A stretch of 40,147 nt of DNA from Phoronis australis (GCA_002633005.1 NMRA01000244.1:568482-608628); one strand, 5' to 3'. Shown: positions 12,856 to 25,515, counted from the stretch's first letter. The notes: generated by a model from the letters alone, not told the origin. Numbers and translations are program-made.

Positions 12856-14276
12856 ACTGAAATTTGAAATTTTCGGATGTAATAACTTCCTTTATCAACA
12901 AAAACAGAAATAAAGTAAAATCAAACACAAAATGACAATTGACATATAAGATATGAAAGATTAAAAATGGCAACAGAAACAACGGGTAAAATCCCACACT
13001 TTTCATTATACAAATGACCGGTTCACCAGTATATGAGACTAATCTACACATACATGTATTGTACATAAAAACGGATCCTCGCTAATGCTAATAGTCCAGG
13101 GTAATATGCTTGAAAAGGAATTCGATATCACCAAACACAAACATCAAAAATGTGCGATAAATGCTTTTGTCGGCTGTAACAATACATATCGTTTGAAAAG
13201 TTTTCTATCACTGTTAGCTTACGTCAGGAGCTTTTGGCAATTCAACAAAAGGTTGTATTCACCTGTTCGTGGAAGATGTTTGTGTAAGGTGAATAAGATC
13301 TTACTGCATAGATAATTTGATGATAGGTAAACATGCCACTGTGGGTTAAAAGCATTTATGAATAAAAAAATCCTAGGTGAGTTATTGACAGGCCGACAAA
13401 TAACGACTACTGAGTTTCTGGGAAGGAAAAATGGAAGTATTTTTCTCACTTAGAGAACGTAATACAAAAACATAAACAGACAACTAAATTAAATTTTCAT
13501 AGCAGACAAAAATGATTCGTAACTGGTCCTTGCGCAATTGAGGCTAAAATATATCAGTTGTACCTTTTTTGAAAACTTTTTCTGAGTTCTAGGTTTTATA
13601 GAATCTATGCATCATTCGAAACTGTGGCCGTTTTGCTTCAATTTTTATTTCTCCCGTAAGAAACGTGTACTTTAAAGTTAGCGCGATTTCATTTAACAAA
13701 AATTGGGGAGTATTATTCTACACGATGCTCACCCTCGACACTCTATAAACCAAAAAGATTGCGTTTTCAAATATGGCACAAACAAGTGCGGGTATCAAGA
13801 AATTTGAATAATCCCTACATCCGTCATTTGATTCTGATACAGCAATAATCTGAATTAATAATAATGGCGTTAACACATTTCCAGGAACCTGGTATTGCTG
13901 TCAATATAATGCTGAAATAAAGATCATTTTCATATTGTCTGTACAATTTAGCACCGGGAAAAGTCTGAGCTGTGAAAATTTGGCACGTATTTGAACAGCC
14001 TTTTCATTCCTTTCATGAAGCTTAAAATAAGCAAAATACAAGATCTCTTTGTACATGTAAAACGAGCAAATATTATACCTGGATAATTTTCAACGAGAAA
14101 ATATTTTCGCGGGGAGGGCAGGGACTCAACAATTGACAAGGTGTGCGGCAGGGAAATTGGTGCACTTCACCATTTTGGAAATCCCGCCTTTAAGAGGACA
14201 AATACGATTCAAACGGATAAACACGATCTTTTGCACACTGTGTTCCCGATAACAGTTTTTTTGCAATGTTGCAAGA
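12856..14276. other. Non-coding stretch
   Basis: AT-rich. Short ORFs on both strands overlap one another without motifs. No RNA gene or repeat family is recognised. Confidence 0.35.
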
Positions 14277-14459
14277 ATGGAATCTTTCGAAGACAATTAT
14301 CTCGGAAAAGCACCCTTTTTAAGGAGTCAAGAGCTGGTAACTGTCACTCCACAAGAGGATCAAAAGGTCGACTCTAGAGTCACTGACATTGATCTTGCAA
14401 AAATTGTGCGTTGTGGGATATGTTCAAAAAAATTTTCGGGTCATTATTTTTTAAGTTAG
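14277..14459 (+). CDS. Orphan ORF with a half C2H2 finger
   Basis: A 60-codon ORF starting at ATG with an acidic, polar N-terminus (MESFEDNYLGKAP). It ends with VRCGICSKKFSGHYF, the first half of a C2H2 zinc finger (C-x2-C and the conserved F). The stop follows a T-run (tattttttaag). Reading one frame over across that run gives KLEHREYF, so the finger may have been broken by a homopolymer indel; even then the second histidine is not obvious. It is either a decayed zinc-finger gene start or chance. Confidence 0.25.
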   Translation: MESFEDNYLGKAPFLRSQELVTVTPQEDQKVDSRVTDIDLAKIVRCGICSKKFSGHYFLS

Positions 14460-16408
14460 AGCATCGTGAATATTTTGGCCCAAAATAGCCCACTTTTGAT
14501 TCAAAAAGGTTCAGTTCGGATTAAAAGAACGGGAAGGAAAAAATTTATAAAATGCTTATTTGAACTTCTCTATCAAAGGAGTTTCCGTTAACCTTCACTG
14601 GAGAGCCAAAACTCCATTTTTGTGCATTTGATTTTTAGCCATTTTGAGGTGCTCTGGTGGCAAGCTGGCCGGTGATTTTCAATATTTTTCACCAGTTTGC
14701 TGTCTGACTAAGAAAATAAAAAGTGGGCTCTTCGTTTTTGAGTATCAGCCGATAGAAAAGACACACCATCGTATTTTACAGTCCGTGACTACGGGCAGTA
14801 TGCAGCTGTATCTTAAAAAATTCATAAAGGTGCTTCATTAGTTTTTGCAAATATATTTCTATGATGATCGAGTCGGTTGACGTCGAATTTTAGATACCGG
14901 GTACTTCGACTACTGCTGCCCCTGGTGGCAGTTTCTATAACTAGATTTCTTTGGTGAAATTTCCTGGCCAAAACGTTTCCATCCAGGAAACGGTGGCACA
15001 AGTATGTTTGAGAACAACGTTTCAATATTATTCGAGTACTCTGTTAGAATATTTTGTTTTCTGTTCGCTATTGTACCTGAGGATGACTTTTGATTAATAT
15101 CAAAATGTTGTTTACATGCTGCACTCTGTCGTTTTTGTTTTCCATTTCTTATTGTAATTTCGCCAAAAACTAAAATCATTTTCATGCATGTTTTAGAGTA
15201 AGTCTAACCAGTGCTGCAACCCCGGAGCTTTGACATGTNNNCCCCCCGTCAGCTGCTTATTGCCACTTTATCATCTTTTTATAATTTTTACAAGATGCTA
15301 ATTGTTTACCCGAATCCACCCAAATCTGACTGTGTCACTTGCTATCACGCTTCCACAAGAGATAAAAATGACATCTCTTAAGAATATTAGACTCACAAGT
15401 TTCAAAGTTTCATTATAGCTAAGGCTAACATATAGACAAGTGATCTCGGTACAAAGTAATACGCGCACTAAAATGATCCTAACAGCCTTTTGTCACAATA
15501 AGTAACTTGGTATGTACTTTGGAAAATTTCAACAACAACACAGGCTGAACCAAGCCCATGGCATGAAAGTAGTCATGCATAATTGTTACTATGGCGACAG
15601 AGTATCATAAAAGCGTTCCTCCTTAAACTAGAATTTGACAAGCATGCTAATAAAAAAGATGAAGCTATGATGCAGAAGGATTCGAGTAAGCTTCACATTT
15701 CATAATCCAAATGTCACCCATTTGTGTAAATCAAGTGGCGCCGACTATTGCCCCAATTCCTGCATCTCCAAAATTGAAAAGGGGGGGCTATGAAGAACCC
15801 AACTGCGAGTCCTCCCAATATTATCACACGGAAGCCCCTGCAGTCTTTGCTATATGAACGTCTCTGTGGATTGCTTCCACTTCTTTCACCATTAGTCCGA
15901 GCGTTTGGATGATCTGATTTCATGTTGCACTTTCTTTTCCAGTTTCTGATTCAGTCATTTGTTATGTTGCGAAACGCCTCCTTTCTCCATCTGCAAAAAT
16001 GATAAACTGTATAATCATTGTCATCGTGAATATTTAAAGAGCCATTTCGCAGCTATTTAGCAATCAATGTGGAACTCTTACTGAAGAACTTAAGTGTATA
16101 AAAGCCAAGACACGCTTATCCAATCTTGAATTGCTGCGAAATAAAGGAGCCGACAATTCAAGTCGCAAGCAATGCGTAAACGTGTCATTTTTGGCTTTGC
16201 AATAAAATCTGAAGGTGTATCTCGAATCTTTGACTCTGACTGCGTCACAGTTGTTGTTGGTAACAAACGCCAAATCCCATCACACTTGGAAAATTTCAAA
16301 ACCGACAGCAGTACATTTAGAAGGTAAAAAAGCTTCTCGTTTTCAGTCTTCTAAACAAGAGCGACATGTCTCTCAAGTGCAATAATTGCGTTCTTGCGGA
16401 TGCACGAA
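14460..16408. other. Non-coding stretch with an assembly gap
   Basis: Contains NNN at 15239-15241. A minus-strand ORF (15714-15923) has a hydrophobic Gly-rich segment, RVIILGGLAVGFFIAPP, interrupted at a C7/G7 run (15781-15787). The minus ORF at 14910-15185 shows no domain. A 9-bp inverted repeat, attgcgttc/gaacgcaat, lies around 16386-16414. Confidence 0.35.
15239..15241. other. Assembly gap (NNN)
   Basis: Three N. Unlike the other two gaps, I see no duplicated sequence on its two sides. Confidence 0.95.
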
Positions 16409-19400
16409 CGCAATAACAAGTTGGTACAGACGTCACAATCGTGTGCAATGATTGTTCTAGATACACGTTTTGCCGTCAATGCGTTGTGACGATGCGTTAA
16501 TGGCGAGAAAGTGACAAGTTTTCAAAAACCGCACGTGCGCCTGTCACCTCGGATTTGATCCTGTATCCAAACCTTAGAACACGACTTGATTGGTGAACCT
16601 CCATCAACACTCCTGGTTTCATTTTGTCTGACGCACTGCCTCCGCCCCTCGTTCCCGATGTCTGTAGGCTTTTATTGTAGGCCAAGTGCGACATATGTCC
16701 CATATATTTATTACTGTAATCATTCGCGATTTATTCCAGTAATAATAAGTAATAATTCTTTAGCCAATCAGAAGCCAGGAATTATTACTGTTATAAATAT
16801 TTACGACTGTATTAATATTTATTTCAATAACAACTGTTTATTACTGGAATAAATCAACCAACCAGATGCCAGGAATAGTTACTGTAATAAATATTTATTA
16901 GTGTGCTTAATATTTATTACAGAAATAAATATTTATTAGAGTAATATTCCTGGCTTCTGTTTGGCTCAATTAATACTGGAATAAATCGTGAATTATTACT
17001 GTAATAAATAGGACGTATGTCGCACTTGGCCTACAATAAATGACCGGTTTTGGTGTGGCAAGCGTTTACGAGAACTAAAACAAGGGAATTCTCACTCTCC
17101 ATCGATAAATACGCCCGGTGTTTTTTGGATAGCGTCAGACGTGAACTCGTTATATAGTGAGGGGTGAAGAGCAGTGTGTGTGCCGATTCGCAAATGGTGG
17201 ACGCCAATCTGCCTTTTTCATAATAAATAAATTCGCGCTTTATTTGACAATCAAAGACTTTGAAAGGACGTGATTGAACGATTAATGAAAATAATAAAAC
17301 AGCATATCACGCATCAGAAAATGACAGAAAATCCCACGGCCCAAGATTATCGATTGAAAAATACTGAATCTCTTGCAAAGATCAAGAGATTAATTTGACA
17401 CAAAATATTGACTTCAGCTTCACACTAATGTTGGACTCGACCCGGAGGGGTATTCGATTGTTCTAGTTTGACATTCGATGTAGCTGGACGATACTCAGAC
17501 ATTTAGAAAATGGACTCGGCCAAAAAGGACCTATTTGTAGGGAGCATCCGTGAAAATTTCAAAATAGGGAGTTCCCCCGAGAACTTGATCTGATTTCTCA
17601 ATATTACTTTTTATGTCTAGTCAAAGCTAATAACAGTAAATCTACATATATCTCAACCAGCAATTATCACAATTGTGCGTTTTTGTGCCTTATGGTCACT
17701 GAATTGTCTAACAAAGCTTAAAAAGTCCTTAATTATGGAAGACTAACGTTGTTTTTGATATTGATAAATAAATATTGATCAAATTAGAATGTTTCAATGA
17801 AATCCACTCAGCCGTTTCAAGAACTTGTGCTCAAGCTCAAGTGAATTCGATTTGCCGAAGCCGAGAAAACGCTGAAAACGTCGCGAGTCTAGAAAATCTG
17901 ACGCTTTTCGTTTAATCAGTCGGCGAAAACTTGGTTTTGGTCAATACGTTACCCATACATGCCTTAGCCATGTTTGTTAATTCAATTTTCACTCGCGATG
18001 TCCTAAGCATGGACGGTGCAGCACTAAAATAAGTATTGGGTTATAGCCTCCCAGACCCTATGGTAAGTGATTTCTCCCAGCAAAGGCTTCGCAAGTGTCT
18101 TATTGGGTCTACAGAACGCAGCCGCAATATATAGCTATTGTGGTTACTACAGCAGAACAATAAACAACTCTGAGAGACAGAATCACAAGCACACAGAATA
18201 AAATAGAAGGTAAAAAGCATATATTGGATGTACAATTCGTACTTTTAATTTTACTGTCCTCTTTTTCCAGAATGAAATTATCAAAAATCAAGCATTTCAA
18301 GGATTCATTAATAATGTAGTTGTTTACAGATTCATTGCATTATATATTAAAATTTATTAATTCTTGTGCCCGTGGTTGCGGAGGTAAAACTGATCCCGCC
18401 TCATTTTTACGTTCGCTGTAAGAGAGTTGAACACATTTTTAATTTATCGTTGAATTGTTTTCAAATTTGATGGTTTGTATTTTGGTCTAAACTTAATGAA
18501 AATCTGTGAAAAAAGTGGGGCACACTGCATTAGTTTTTCGTTACTACCGCTCAAACAAACATGTTGAATTTACATGGATTATTGATTAACCACTTCTAAT
18601 TAAGTTTATGAATACAATTCCTTTAGAAACATATTGATTGTATTATCACCCATGTTTAACGGGTTTAATTATTTTTCCATCTTTCCTGACTTTCTTATGT
18701 CTCGGCGGATTTTGAATACGGCAGACGAATTTTTAACGTCTCTGGTCTCACACAAAAAGTTACCGTCGTTTTTTTAATGTTTTGGTTTGACATCCCTCGT
18801 ATTTACTATAATAAGAAAAAAAATTAGCTCATATAGCCTCACGTATGAAAGTGCCAGTTGACCCCTCAACAATGTACCGACATTAAGGTCAACTTGACCG
18901 TGACCTTATGCGTTGCATTCCATCACGTGTGATAATTGTGAAACAAGTTTTGTTGGTGAAACTAGTGCGAATTTGCCGTTTTACCGCGAATTAGACAGAT
19001 ACAATATATATTTGCAGTCGTGTGTTTCCGTATTCTTTTTTAACACTATTTCCCTGTAAAAAGATGTCCCGCCGTGCTATTTGAATAACAAAAAATTAAT
19101 GCAAAATCAACATTTTCAAATTTATTTAATATTAAACAACAACAAAATACAGCGTGACATGTAACTGTAATAGCATCTCTACAAAATGTTAAAAATTGTG
19201 CAACTTCATGGTATCAGACGTTTGAGCGCATGCGCCACTCGAGTACGAAGGGGCCGACATCCTATTGCGAGTATTCAATATTTTTATAGCACAGAAAAGG
19301 TATGCGGCGTCATTTGCACAAGTTTTACATTTCTCGGTCCCTTTCAAATCTAAAGAAATTTAGACTCTTGAATTTTCCTTCTGAATATTGACATGAAGTG

Positions 19401-19495
19401 GCGGCACAAAAGTGGCGGTTTTGTTTACCCTTCCCAATGTCTTTCCGCCCCTAGCTGTTCGGCCGTACTCACCAGACCGAGGGCGCGCTCCTGCC
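16409..19495. repeat. 3.1-kb tandem duplication, copy A
   Basis: Matches 19497-22546 over its whole length with scattered substitutions and small indels. It ends exactly at the single N at 19496, while the matching end in copy B runs on without a break. No shared ORF is conserved between copies, so it is non-coding. A MITE lies at 16675-17036. It is most simply explained as a contig end overlapping the next contig (two haplotypes). Confidence 0.85.
16675..17036. mobile_element. TA-flanked MITE with long palindromic arms
   Basis: A 362-bp non-coding element. Its left end begins ttgtaggccaagtgcgacat and its right end is the reverse complement (atgtcgcacttggcctacaa). TA stands on both sides (16673-16674 and 17037-17038), as for Tc1/mariner-type insertion. 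Inside are further nested inverted repeats around agaagccaggaat and repeated ttactgtaataaatattta-like blocks. There is no transposase, so it would be mobilised in trans. The family is not named. Confidence 0.75.
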
Positions 19496-19496
19496 N
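19496..19496. other. Assembly gap (single N)
   Basis: Sits exactly at the junction of the two 3.1-kb copies. A one-base gap is how some scaffolders record contigs that actually overlap. Confidence 0.95.
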
Positions 19497-22400
19497 CGCA
19501 GTAGCAAGTTGGTACAGACGTCACAATCGTGTGCAATGATTGTTCTAGATACACGTTTTGCCAAAAATGTGTTGTGACGATGCGTTAATGGCGAGAAAGT
19601 GACAAGTTTTCAAAAACCGCACGTGCGCCTGTCACCTCGGATTTGATCCTGTATCCAAACCAGAGAACACGACTTGACTGATGAAGCTGCATCAACACTC
19701 TTTCTGGTTTCATTTTGTCTGACGCACTGCCTCGTTCCCGATGTCTATAGGCTTTTATTGTAAGCCATATGTCCCATATATTACTGTAATCATTCGCGAT
19801 TTATTCCAGTAATAATAAGTAATAATTCTTTAGCCAGCCAATCAGAAGCCACGAATAATTACTGTTATAGATATTTATGACTGTATTAATATTTATTTCA
19901 ATAACAAGTGTTTATTACTGGAATAAATCAACCAATCAGATGCCAGGAATAATTACTGTAATAAATATTTATTAGTGTGCTTAATATTTATTACAGTAAT
20001 AAATATTCATTAGAGTAATCATTCCTGGCTTCTGTTTGGCTCAATTATTACTGTAATAAATAGGACGTATGTCGCACTTGGCCTACAATAAATGACCGGT
20101 TTTGGTGTGGCAAGCGTTTACGAGAACTAAAACAAGGGAATTCGCACTCTCCATCGATAAATACGCCCGGTGTTTTTTGGATAGCGTCAGACGTGAACTC
20201 GTTATATAGGGATGAAGAGCAGTGTGTGTGCCGATTCACAAATGGTGGACGCCAATCTGCCTTCTTCATAATAAATAAATTCGCACTTTATTTCACAATT
20301 AAAGACTTTGAAAGGACGTGACTGAACGATCAATGAAAATAATAAAACAGCATATCACGCATCAGAAAATGACAGAAAATCCCACGGCCCAAGATTATCG
20401 ATTGAAAAATACTGAATCTCTTGCAAAGATCAAGAGATTAATTTGACACAAAATATTGACTTCAGCTTCACACTAATGTTGGACTCGACTCGGAGGGGTA
20501 TTCGATTTTTCTAGTTTGACATTCGATGTAGCTGGACGATACTCAGACATTTAGAAAATGGACTCGGCCAAAAAGGACCTATTTGTAAGGAGCATCCGTG
20601 AAAATTTCAAAATAGGGAGTTCCCCCGAGAACTTGATCTGATTTCTCAATATTATTTTTTATGTCTAGTCAAAGCTAATAACAGTAAATCTACATTTATC
20701 TCAACCAGCAATTATCACAATTGTGCGTTTTTATGCCTGATGGTCACTGAACTGTCTAACAAAGCTTAAAAAGTCCTTAATTATGGAAGACTAACGTTGT
20801 TTTTGATATTGATAAATAAATATTGAAATTAAAATGTTTCAATGAAATCCACTCAAACGTTTCAAGAACTTGTGTTCAAGTTCAAGTGAATTCGATTTGC
20901 CGAAGCCGAGAAAACGCGGAAAACGTCGCGAGTCTAGAAAATCTGTCGCTTTTCGTTTAATCAGTCGGCAAAAACTTGGTTTTGGTCAATACGTTACCCA
21001 TACATGCCTTAGCCATGTTTGTTAATTCAATTTCACTCGCGATGTCCTAAGCATGGACGGTGCAGCACTAAAATAAGTATTGGGTTATAGCCTCCCAGAC
21101 CCTATGGTAAGTGATTTCTCCCAGCAAAGGCTTCGCGAGTGTCTTATTGGGTCTACAGAACGCAGCCGCAATATATAGCTATTGTGGTTACTACAGCAGA
21201 ACAATGAAAAACTCTGAGAGTCAGAATCACAAGCACACAGAATTAACTAGAAGGTAAAAAGCATATATTGGATGTACAAGTCGTACTTTTTATTTTACTG
21301 TCCTGTTTTCCAGAATGAAACTATCAAAAATCATTCATTTCAAGGACTCATTAATAATGCAGTTGGTTACAGATTCACTGCATTATATAAATTTATTTAT
21401 TCTTGTGCCCGTGGTTGCGGAGGTAAAACTGGTTCCGCCTCATTTTTACGTTCCCTGTAAGAGAGTTGAACATATTTTTTAATTTATCGTTGAATTGTTT
21501 TCAAATTTGATGGTTTGTATTTTGGTCTAAACTTACTGAAAATCTGTGAAAAAAGTGGGGCACACTGCATTAGTTTTTCGTTACTACCGCTCAAACAAAC
21601 ATGTTTAATTTACATGGATTACTGATTAACCACTTCTAATTAAGTTTATGAATACAATTCCTTTAGAAACATATTGATTTTATTATCACTCATGTTAACG
21701 GGTTTAATTATTTTTCCATCTTTCCTGACTTTCATATATCTCGGCGGATTTTGAGTACGGCAGACGAATTTTTAACGTCTCTAGTCTCACACAAAAAAGT
21801 TAACGTCGTTTTTTAATGTTTTGGTTTGACATCCCTGGTATTTATAATACTATAATAAGGAAAAAATTAGCTTATATAACCTCATGTATGAAAGTGCCAG
21901 TTGACCCCTCAACAATGTACCGACATCAAGGTCAACTTGACCGTGACCTTACGCGCTGCATTCCATAACGTGGGATTATTGTGAAACAAGTTTTGTTGGT
22001 GAAACTAGTGCGTGGCTTTTCTTCCTTAATAACTTGCCGTTTTACCGCGAATTAGACAGATACAATATATATTTGCAGTCGTGTGTGTCCGTATTCTTTT
22101 TTAACACTATTTTCCTGTAAAAAGATGACCCGCCGTGCTGTTTGAAAAACAAAAAATTAATGCAAAATCAACATTTTCAAATTTAATTAATATTAAACAA
22201 CAACAAAATACAGCGTGACATGTAACTGTAATAGCATATCTACAAAATGTTGAAAATTGTGCAACTTCATGGTATCAGACGTTTGAGCGCATGCGCCACT
22301 CGAGTACGAAGGGGCCGACATCCTATTGCGAGTGTTCAATATGTAGTAGCACAGAAAAGGTATGCACAAGTTTTACATTTCTCGATCCCTTTCAAACCTA

Positions 22401-22546
22401 AAGAAATTTAGTCTCTTGCATTTTCCTTCTGAATATTTACATGAAAATGCGGCACAAACGTGGCGCTTTTGTTTACCTTTCGCAATGTCTTTCCGCCCCT
22501 AGCTGTCCGGCCGTACTCGGCACCAGAACGAGGGCGCGCTCCTGCC
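19497..22546. repeat. 3.1-kb tandem duplication, copy B
   Basis: Second copy of 16409-19495, starting at the first base after the N. It differs by substitutions and indels, such as an extra block near 22014-22032 and a shortened MITE end. The 62-codon plus ORF at 21272-21460 is broken in copy A and is not taken as a gene. Confidence 0.85.
19758..20088. mobile_element. Second copy of the MITE, left end shortened
   Basis: About 331 bp. It is the counterpart of 16675-17036 within duplication copy B. The left terminus has lost about ten bases (ttgtaagccatatgtcc, without aagtgcgac) and there are internal deletions; the right terminus is intact. TA flanks are kept. It is probably the allelic copy of the same insertion rather than a separate transposition. 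Confidence 0.7.
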
Positions 22547-23157
22547 TCAGTGGTTGAGAGAGACTAAGAAGGACACTGTCCCATTGTTATTCAAGTTTTT
22601 TAAAAGCAAAAAGTTCAAATTTTTTGATGAAAGCATGTTTTGAATATGTTCAGCTGTTTTAAATATACAGATGATCTCATGTTTTAATGACTACTCACGA
22701 ACCAGGTGTTAGCGGGAACGTTTACCAGACTGGCAAAGAGTCAGTCATACTGCGAGGCTCTTTAAAAAAGCCCTTGTGGTCAGCTGTGGAACTAATTTTA
22801 GATTCAGTGGAAGTCGCCATTTGCAAAGAAAACAGCATTCAACGCTCATTATCTTGAAGTTAAAGTAAGGCTTTTTAAGTTAAATTCTGCACGTGTTATT
22901 GTTTGTAAGAGTTATTTCGATGCCAGGATTTGAAAAAAATGTTGAATTTGCTCACAATTGGGAGTTATTTTTTATTTTGCAAAAATGTGTTTCGAGCTGT
23001 TTTCAACTTCAAGGCCAAGGCCAAGGCCCAGCAGTGCACAGCACTCATTCATATTGGGGTTTTGCTTGCCTGACCGAACGTGGCACTGGTCGGATCAGAG
23101 AAACGGTGGTTCACCAGCCAACTTCCTTGGCAGTATTCGACCTGAGTCTTCTCTAGA
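22547..23157 (+). other. Non-coding stretch before the transposase remnant
   Basis: No supported gene. A donor-like aaa|gtaagg at about 22864/22865 follows an ATG-poor segment. It could be the 5' non-coding exon of the downstream zinc-finger gene, but nothing else supports that. The 87-codon ORF at 22893-23156 may be part of the transposon remnant. A short ggccaa repeat lies at about 23011-23028. Confidence 0.3.
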
Positions 23158-24467
23158 TTTTTAAAGGAACTTCACAGATTCCACAAATGTCCAAAAGTTC
23201 CACCACCCAGTCACGCTGTGGTGACTAGTGTAGACAGGGACAGTATAGTACCTGTGACACAGTCACTAGCTGTGCTAAAATCAAGAGTTGGAATTGACGA
23301 CGTGATCAATGTTCTGACATGTTTGAACATTGTGCAACCTTCCAATCGCAGCCTGCAGAAAAATGAATGATATGAGCCAAACGGTAACTCAACTGAATGA
23401 AGAGCAGGTGATTGACTCATTGACATTGAGAACCAACGCTACGTTAGAAAAGTCAGTACTCTGGCTGGTGGCGAAGGTGTTGCAGACGTTCAGTTTGACG
23501 TTTCATACTCCAATAGGCCACAAGGTGGTTGCGAGAAAGCCAAACAGAGCTTCGGGGGACTTGTGTTGTGGAGCACACGACGACCTTAAAACTTCCACTG
23601 GCCCTTGCCATGGCAAACAAACACTGCAGGATTACCGACTGCAAGCATAAACACTACAGCAAAAATTACGCACCTGAGCAACCCATTGCATCAAGTGAGC
23701 GCACACTGCTACAAACCAGGCCCAGTGCAGTGGAAAACACTGGGGTGGAGCTGAAGATCACAAGCATAACAACTGATGCCAGCAGCCAAGAGTCAAAAGT
23801 CATTATTACAGTGGTGAAAGACAAAAACCTGCAAATGTTTCATCCACAGACTGAGGAGAATGCAAAAAAGCATTAATGAAGTGGGGCTGAAGTTTTGCTA
23901 GCTCACACGTCACTAGAACTTGAGGAAATTTTCTCTGCTATTACGAGCTGTGTTACAAAAGGAACTTACAAACCCAAAAATAAGAAGAACCGAGTGAGTC
24001 GATTTTTTGAAACTCAAGGCTGCTGTTGTGTACAGTTAATTCGCTGTCTCTCGGACAGCACCATCATGGTCACCAACTTTTGTCTGTGCATCGCTCACCA
24101 CATCAACTAAGAACTCGGTGAAAGTGACTTGAGGACTGTGCAAAACAAAATCAATTTGTATTTTGACCAGTAACAACTCAGCGATGTGCAATACCTATTC
24201 AACACAAACATTAGCAGCTGTTTATGTGTATATGCCAAACGCGAAACGATATACTCCATGTTTCACAGTACTGTCATTCAGCTGTTCGTTGAAGAACCTT
24301 GGGACAAGGCCACAAGGGAGATAGACAGTGAAGCTGACAGATACAACGGGACTAACCGTGCCTGCAAACATTGGTATGAACACAATTCTGAGGAAACTGG
24401 ACTCCAGAAAATGCTACCATACCAAGCGAAAGTCAACCCAAGCAAACAAAATGGTCATGTACTATGA
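23158..24467 (+). pseudogene. Decayed Mutator-like transposase
   Basis: Coding-like sequence passes through all three frames. 23161-23367 (LAVLKSRVGIDDVINVLTCL, then PSNRSLQK) resembles the conserved N-terminal part of Mutator-like transposases. About 23370-23455 is shifted (NDMSQTVTQLNEEQVIDSL). About 23456-23590 reads VADVQFDVSYSNRPQGG, matching the D-x-S/T-Y-N-N-R-P block with the first catalytic Asp. From about 23560 another frame reads ALAMANKHCRITDCKHKHYS, then SITTDASSQ, the block with the second Asp, and near 24260 YSMFHSTV. In-frame stops occur at about 23874, 24108, 24171 and 24465. The element is therefore dead. Family assignment rests on remembered motif order, not a search. No terminal inverted repeats were located. 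Confidence 0.55.
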
Positions 24468-25326
24468 GGGAGAGGCTAGACAACACGAAACTGTTTGATG
24501 GATCTGTCTAGAATTCAATATGCATAGCATCTACTAATGCTGCTGATCACAACTGCTAGTACATACTCGGTCACTGGTTGTGTTTTAGTCTAAAACAAAA
24601 ACTATTTAACTAAATAATAATTGTAAAATGGTACTTAAGCTCTTGATAAGATTATCATATTAGCAGGCATGATTTGTATCCCCGGTGACCTGTGCATTCC
24701 CCATTATTTTTACTAATCTGTCAAGAGTTATTAATTTTGGGAGGTTCATATGAAAGATAGGAATATTTTATAGGATTATGACAGAGGTGGGAAACTTGAT
24801 GTGACTGGGACAGCCAGTGGGGCATGCCCTGGAGATAACTAGACCAGCGATGCGCCTGTGTACTATGACATACTGTCCTGAAGTAAACACAGTACTAGAA
24901 CGCCGTATTCTTTGTTATTGACAGCTGACACTGTCCCTCAGGGCGAGACTTTAAAGAGACGGTTTGTTTTAGACTATGGCAAGTTCAAAATTTAAGGGTG
25001 CTTGAAAGAACATATTGCCCATGGACGAGAGAGGGTAGTTCACATGTAAAAAGGTATTTTTGAGTTACATGGGATAGCACTGTAGTCCACTATGACTTAA
25101 TGAACATTAAAATGTCATTTGGAATGCGTCATTGTCTTCTGCTTAATCCCTGGCACCACATACACACCCAGCTGCCGGACTCCACGCCACCAGCTGGACC
25201 AAATCCACACGTGTTTCATTACTAGCGACCAACAAAAAGTATTGGAATGACTTTGATCAGTGTCAGAGAGAAGAATTTGTGCCACGACTTAGAAATGTCT
25301 GTTAAAAATTTCTCTTTTTCTTTTAG
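24468..25326. other. Non-coding stretch
   Basis: No ORF or repeat of note between the transposase remnant and the exon-like segment at 25327. It may hold promoter sequence of the zinc-finger gene, but no TATA box or CpG-rich start stands out. Confidence 0.35.
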
Positions 25327-25515
25327 GGGGCATAGATTCAATTTTCATGGAGTTTTGCCTACCAGAACACATCAATCTTTTTCTTCACTCTGTCAAAAAC
25401 CGTAGGCAAAGAATGATAAGTTTAGAGTCATTTCACATCAGGAGCCCTGCAAATGAGCACAGAAACTTTATTTTGTCTTGTATTTTCGGCCCTTTCACTC
25501 CTACTGAAAAGCAAG
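25327..25515 (+). other. Putative upstream exon carrying an upstream ORF
   Basis: Framed by a very good acceptor (ctctttttcttttag ending at 25326) and donor (aag|gtaagc at 25515/25516). The 189-bp segment is fully open in one frame (phase 1 at both ends), with an ATG at 25347. Spliced to the acceptor at 25773, the frame reads three more codons and stops at 25782-25784, overlapping the zinc-finger start codon as ATGA. It would thus be a 59-codon upstream ORF allowing reinitiation. It could alternatively be an exon of another transcript. No domain is recognised; HINLFLHSVKNRRQRM is a typical segment. Confidence 0.4.

Noticed and set aside
16409-22546. Direct repeats as long terminal repeats of a retrotransposon
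   Set aside because: There is no internal region, no gag or pol and no primer binding site. The copies are adjacent and separated only by an N.
23630-23660. Cys/His cluster CRITDCKHKHYS as a retroelement zinc knuckle
   Set aside because: Surrounding blocks (SYSNRPQGG before, SITTDASSQ after) fit a Mutator-like transposase better than a gag or BEL/Pao polyprotein.
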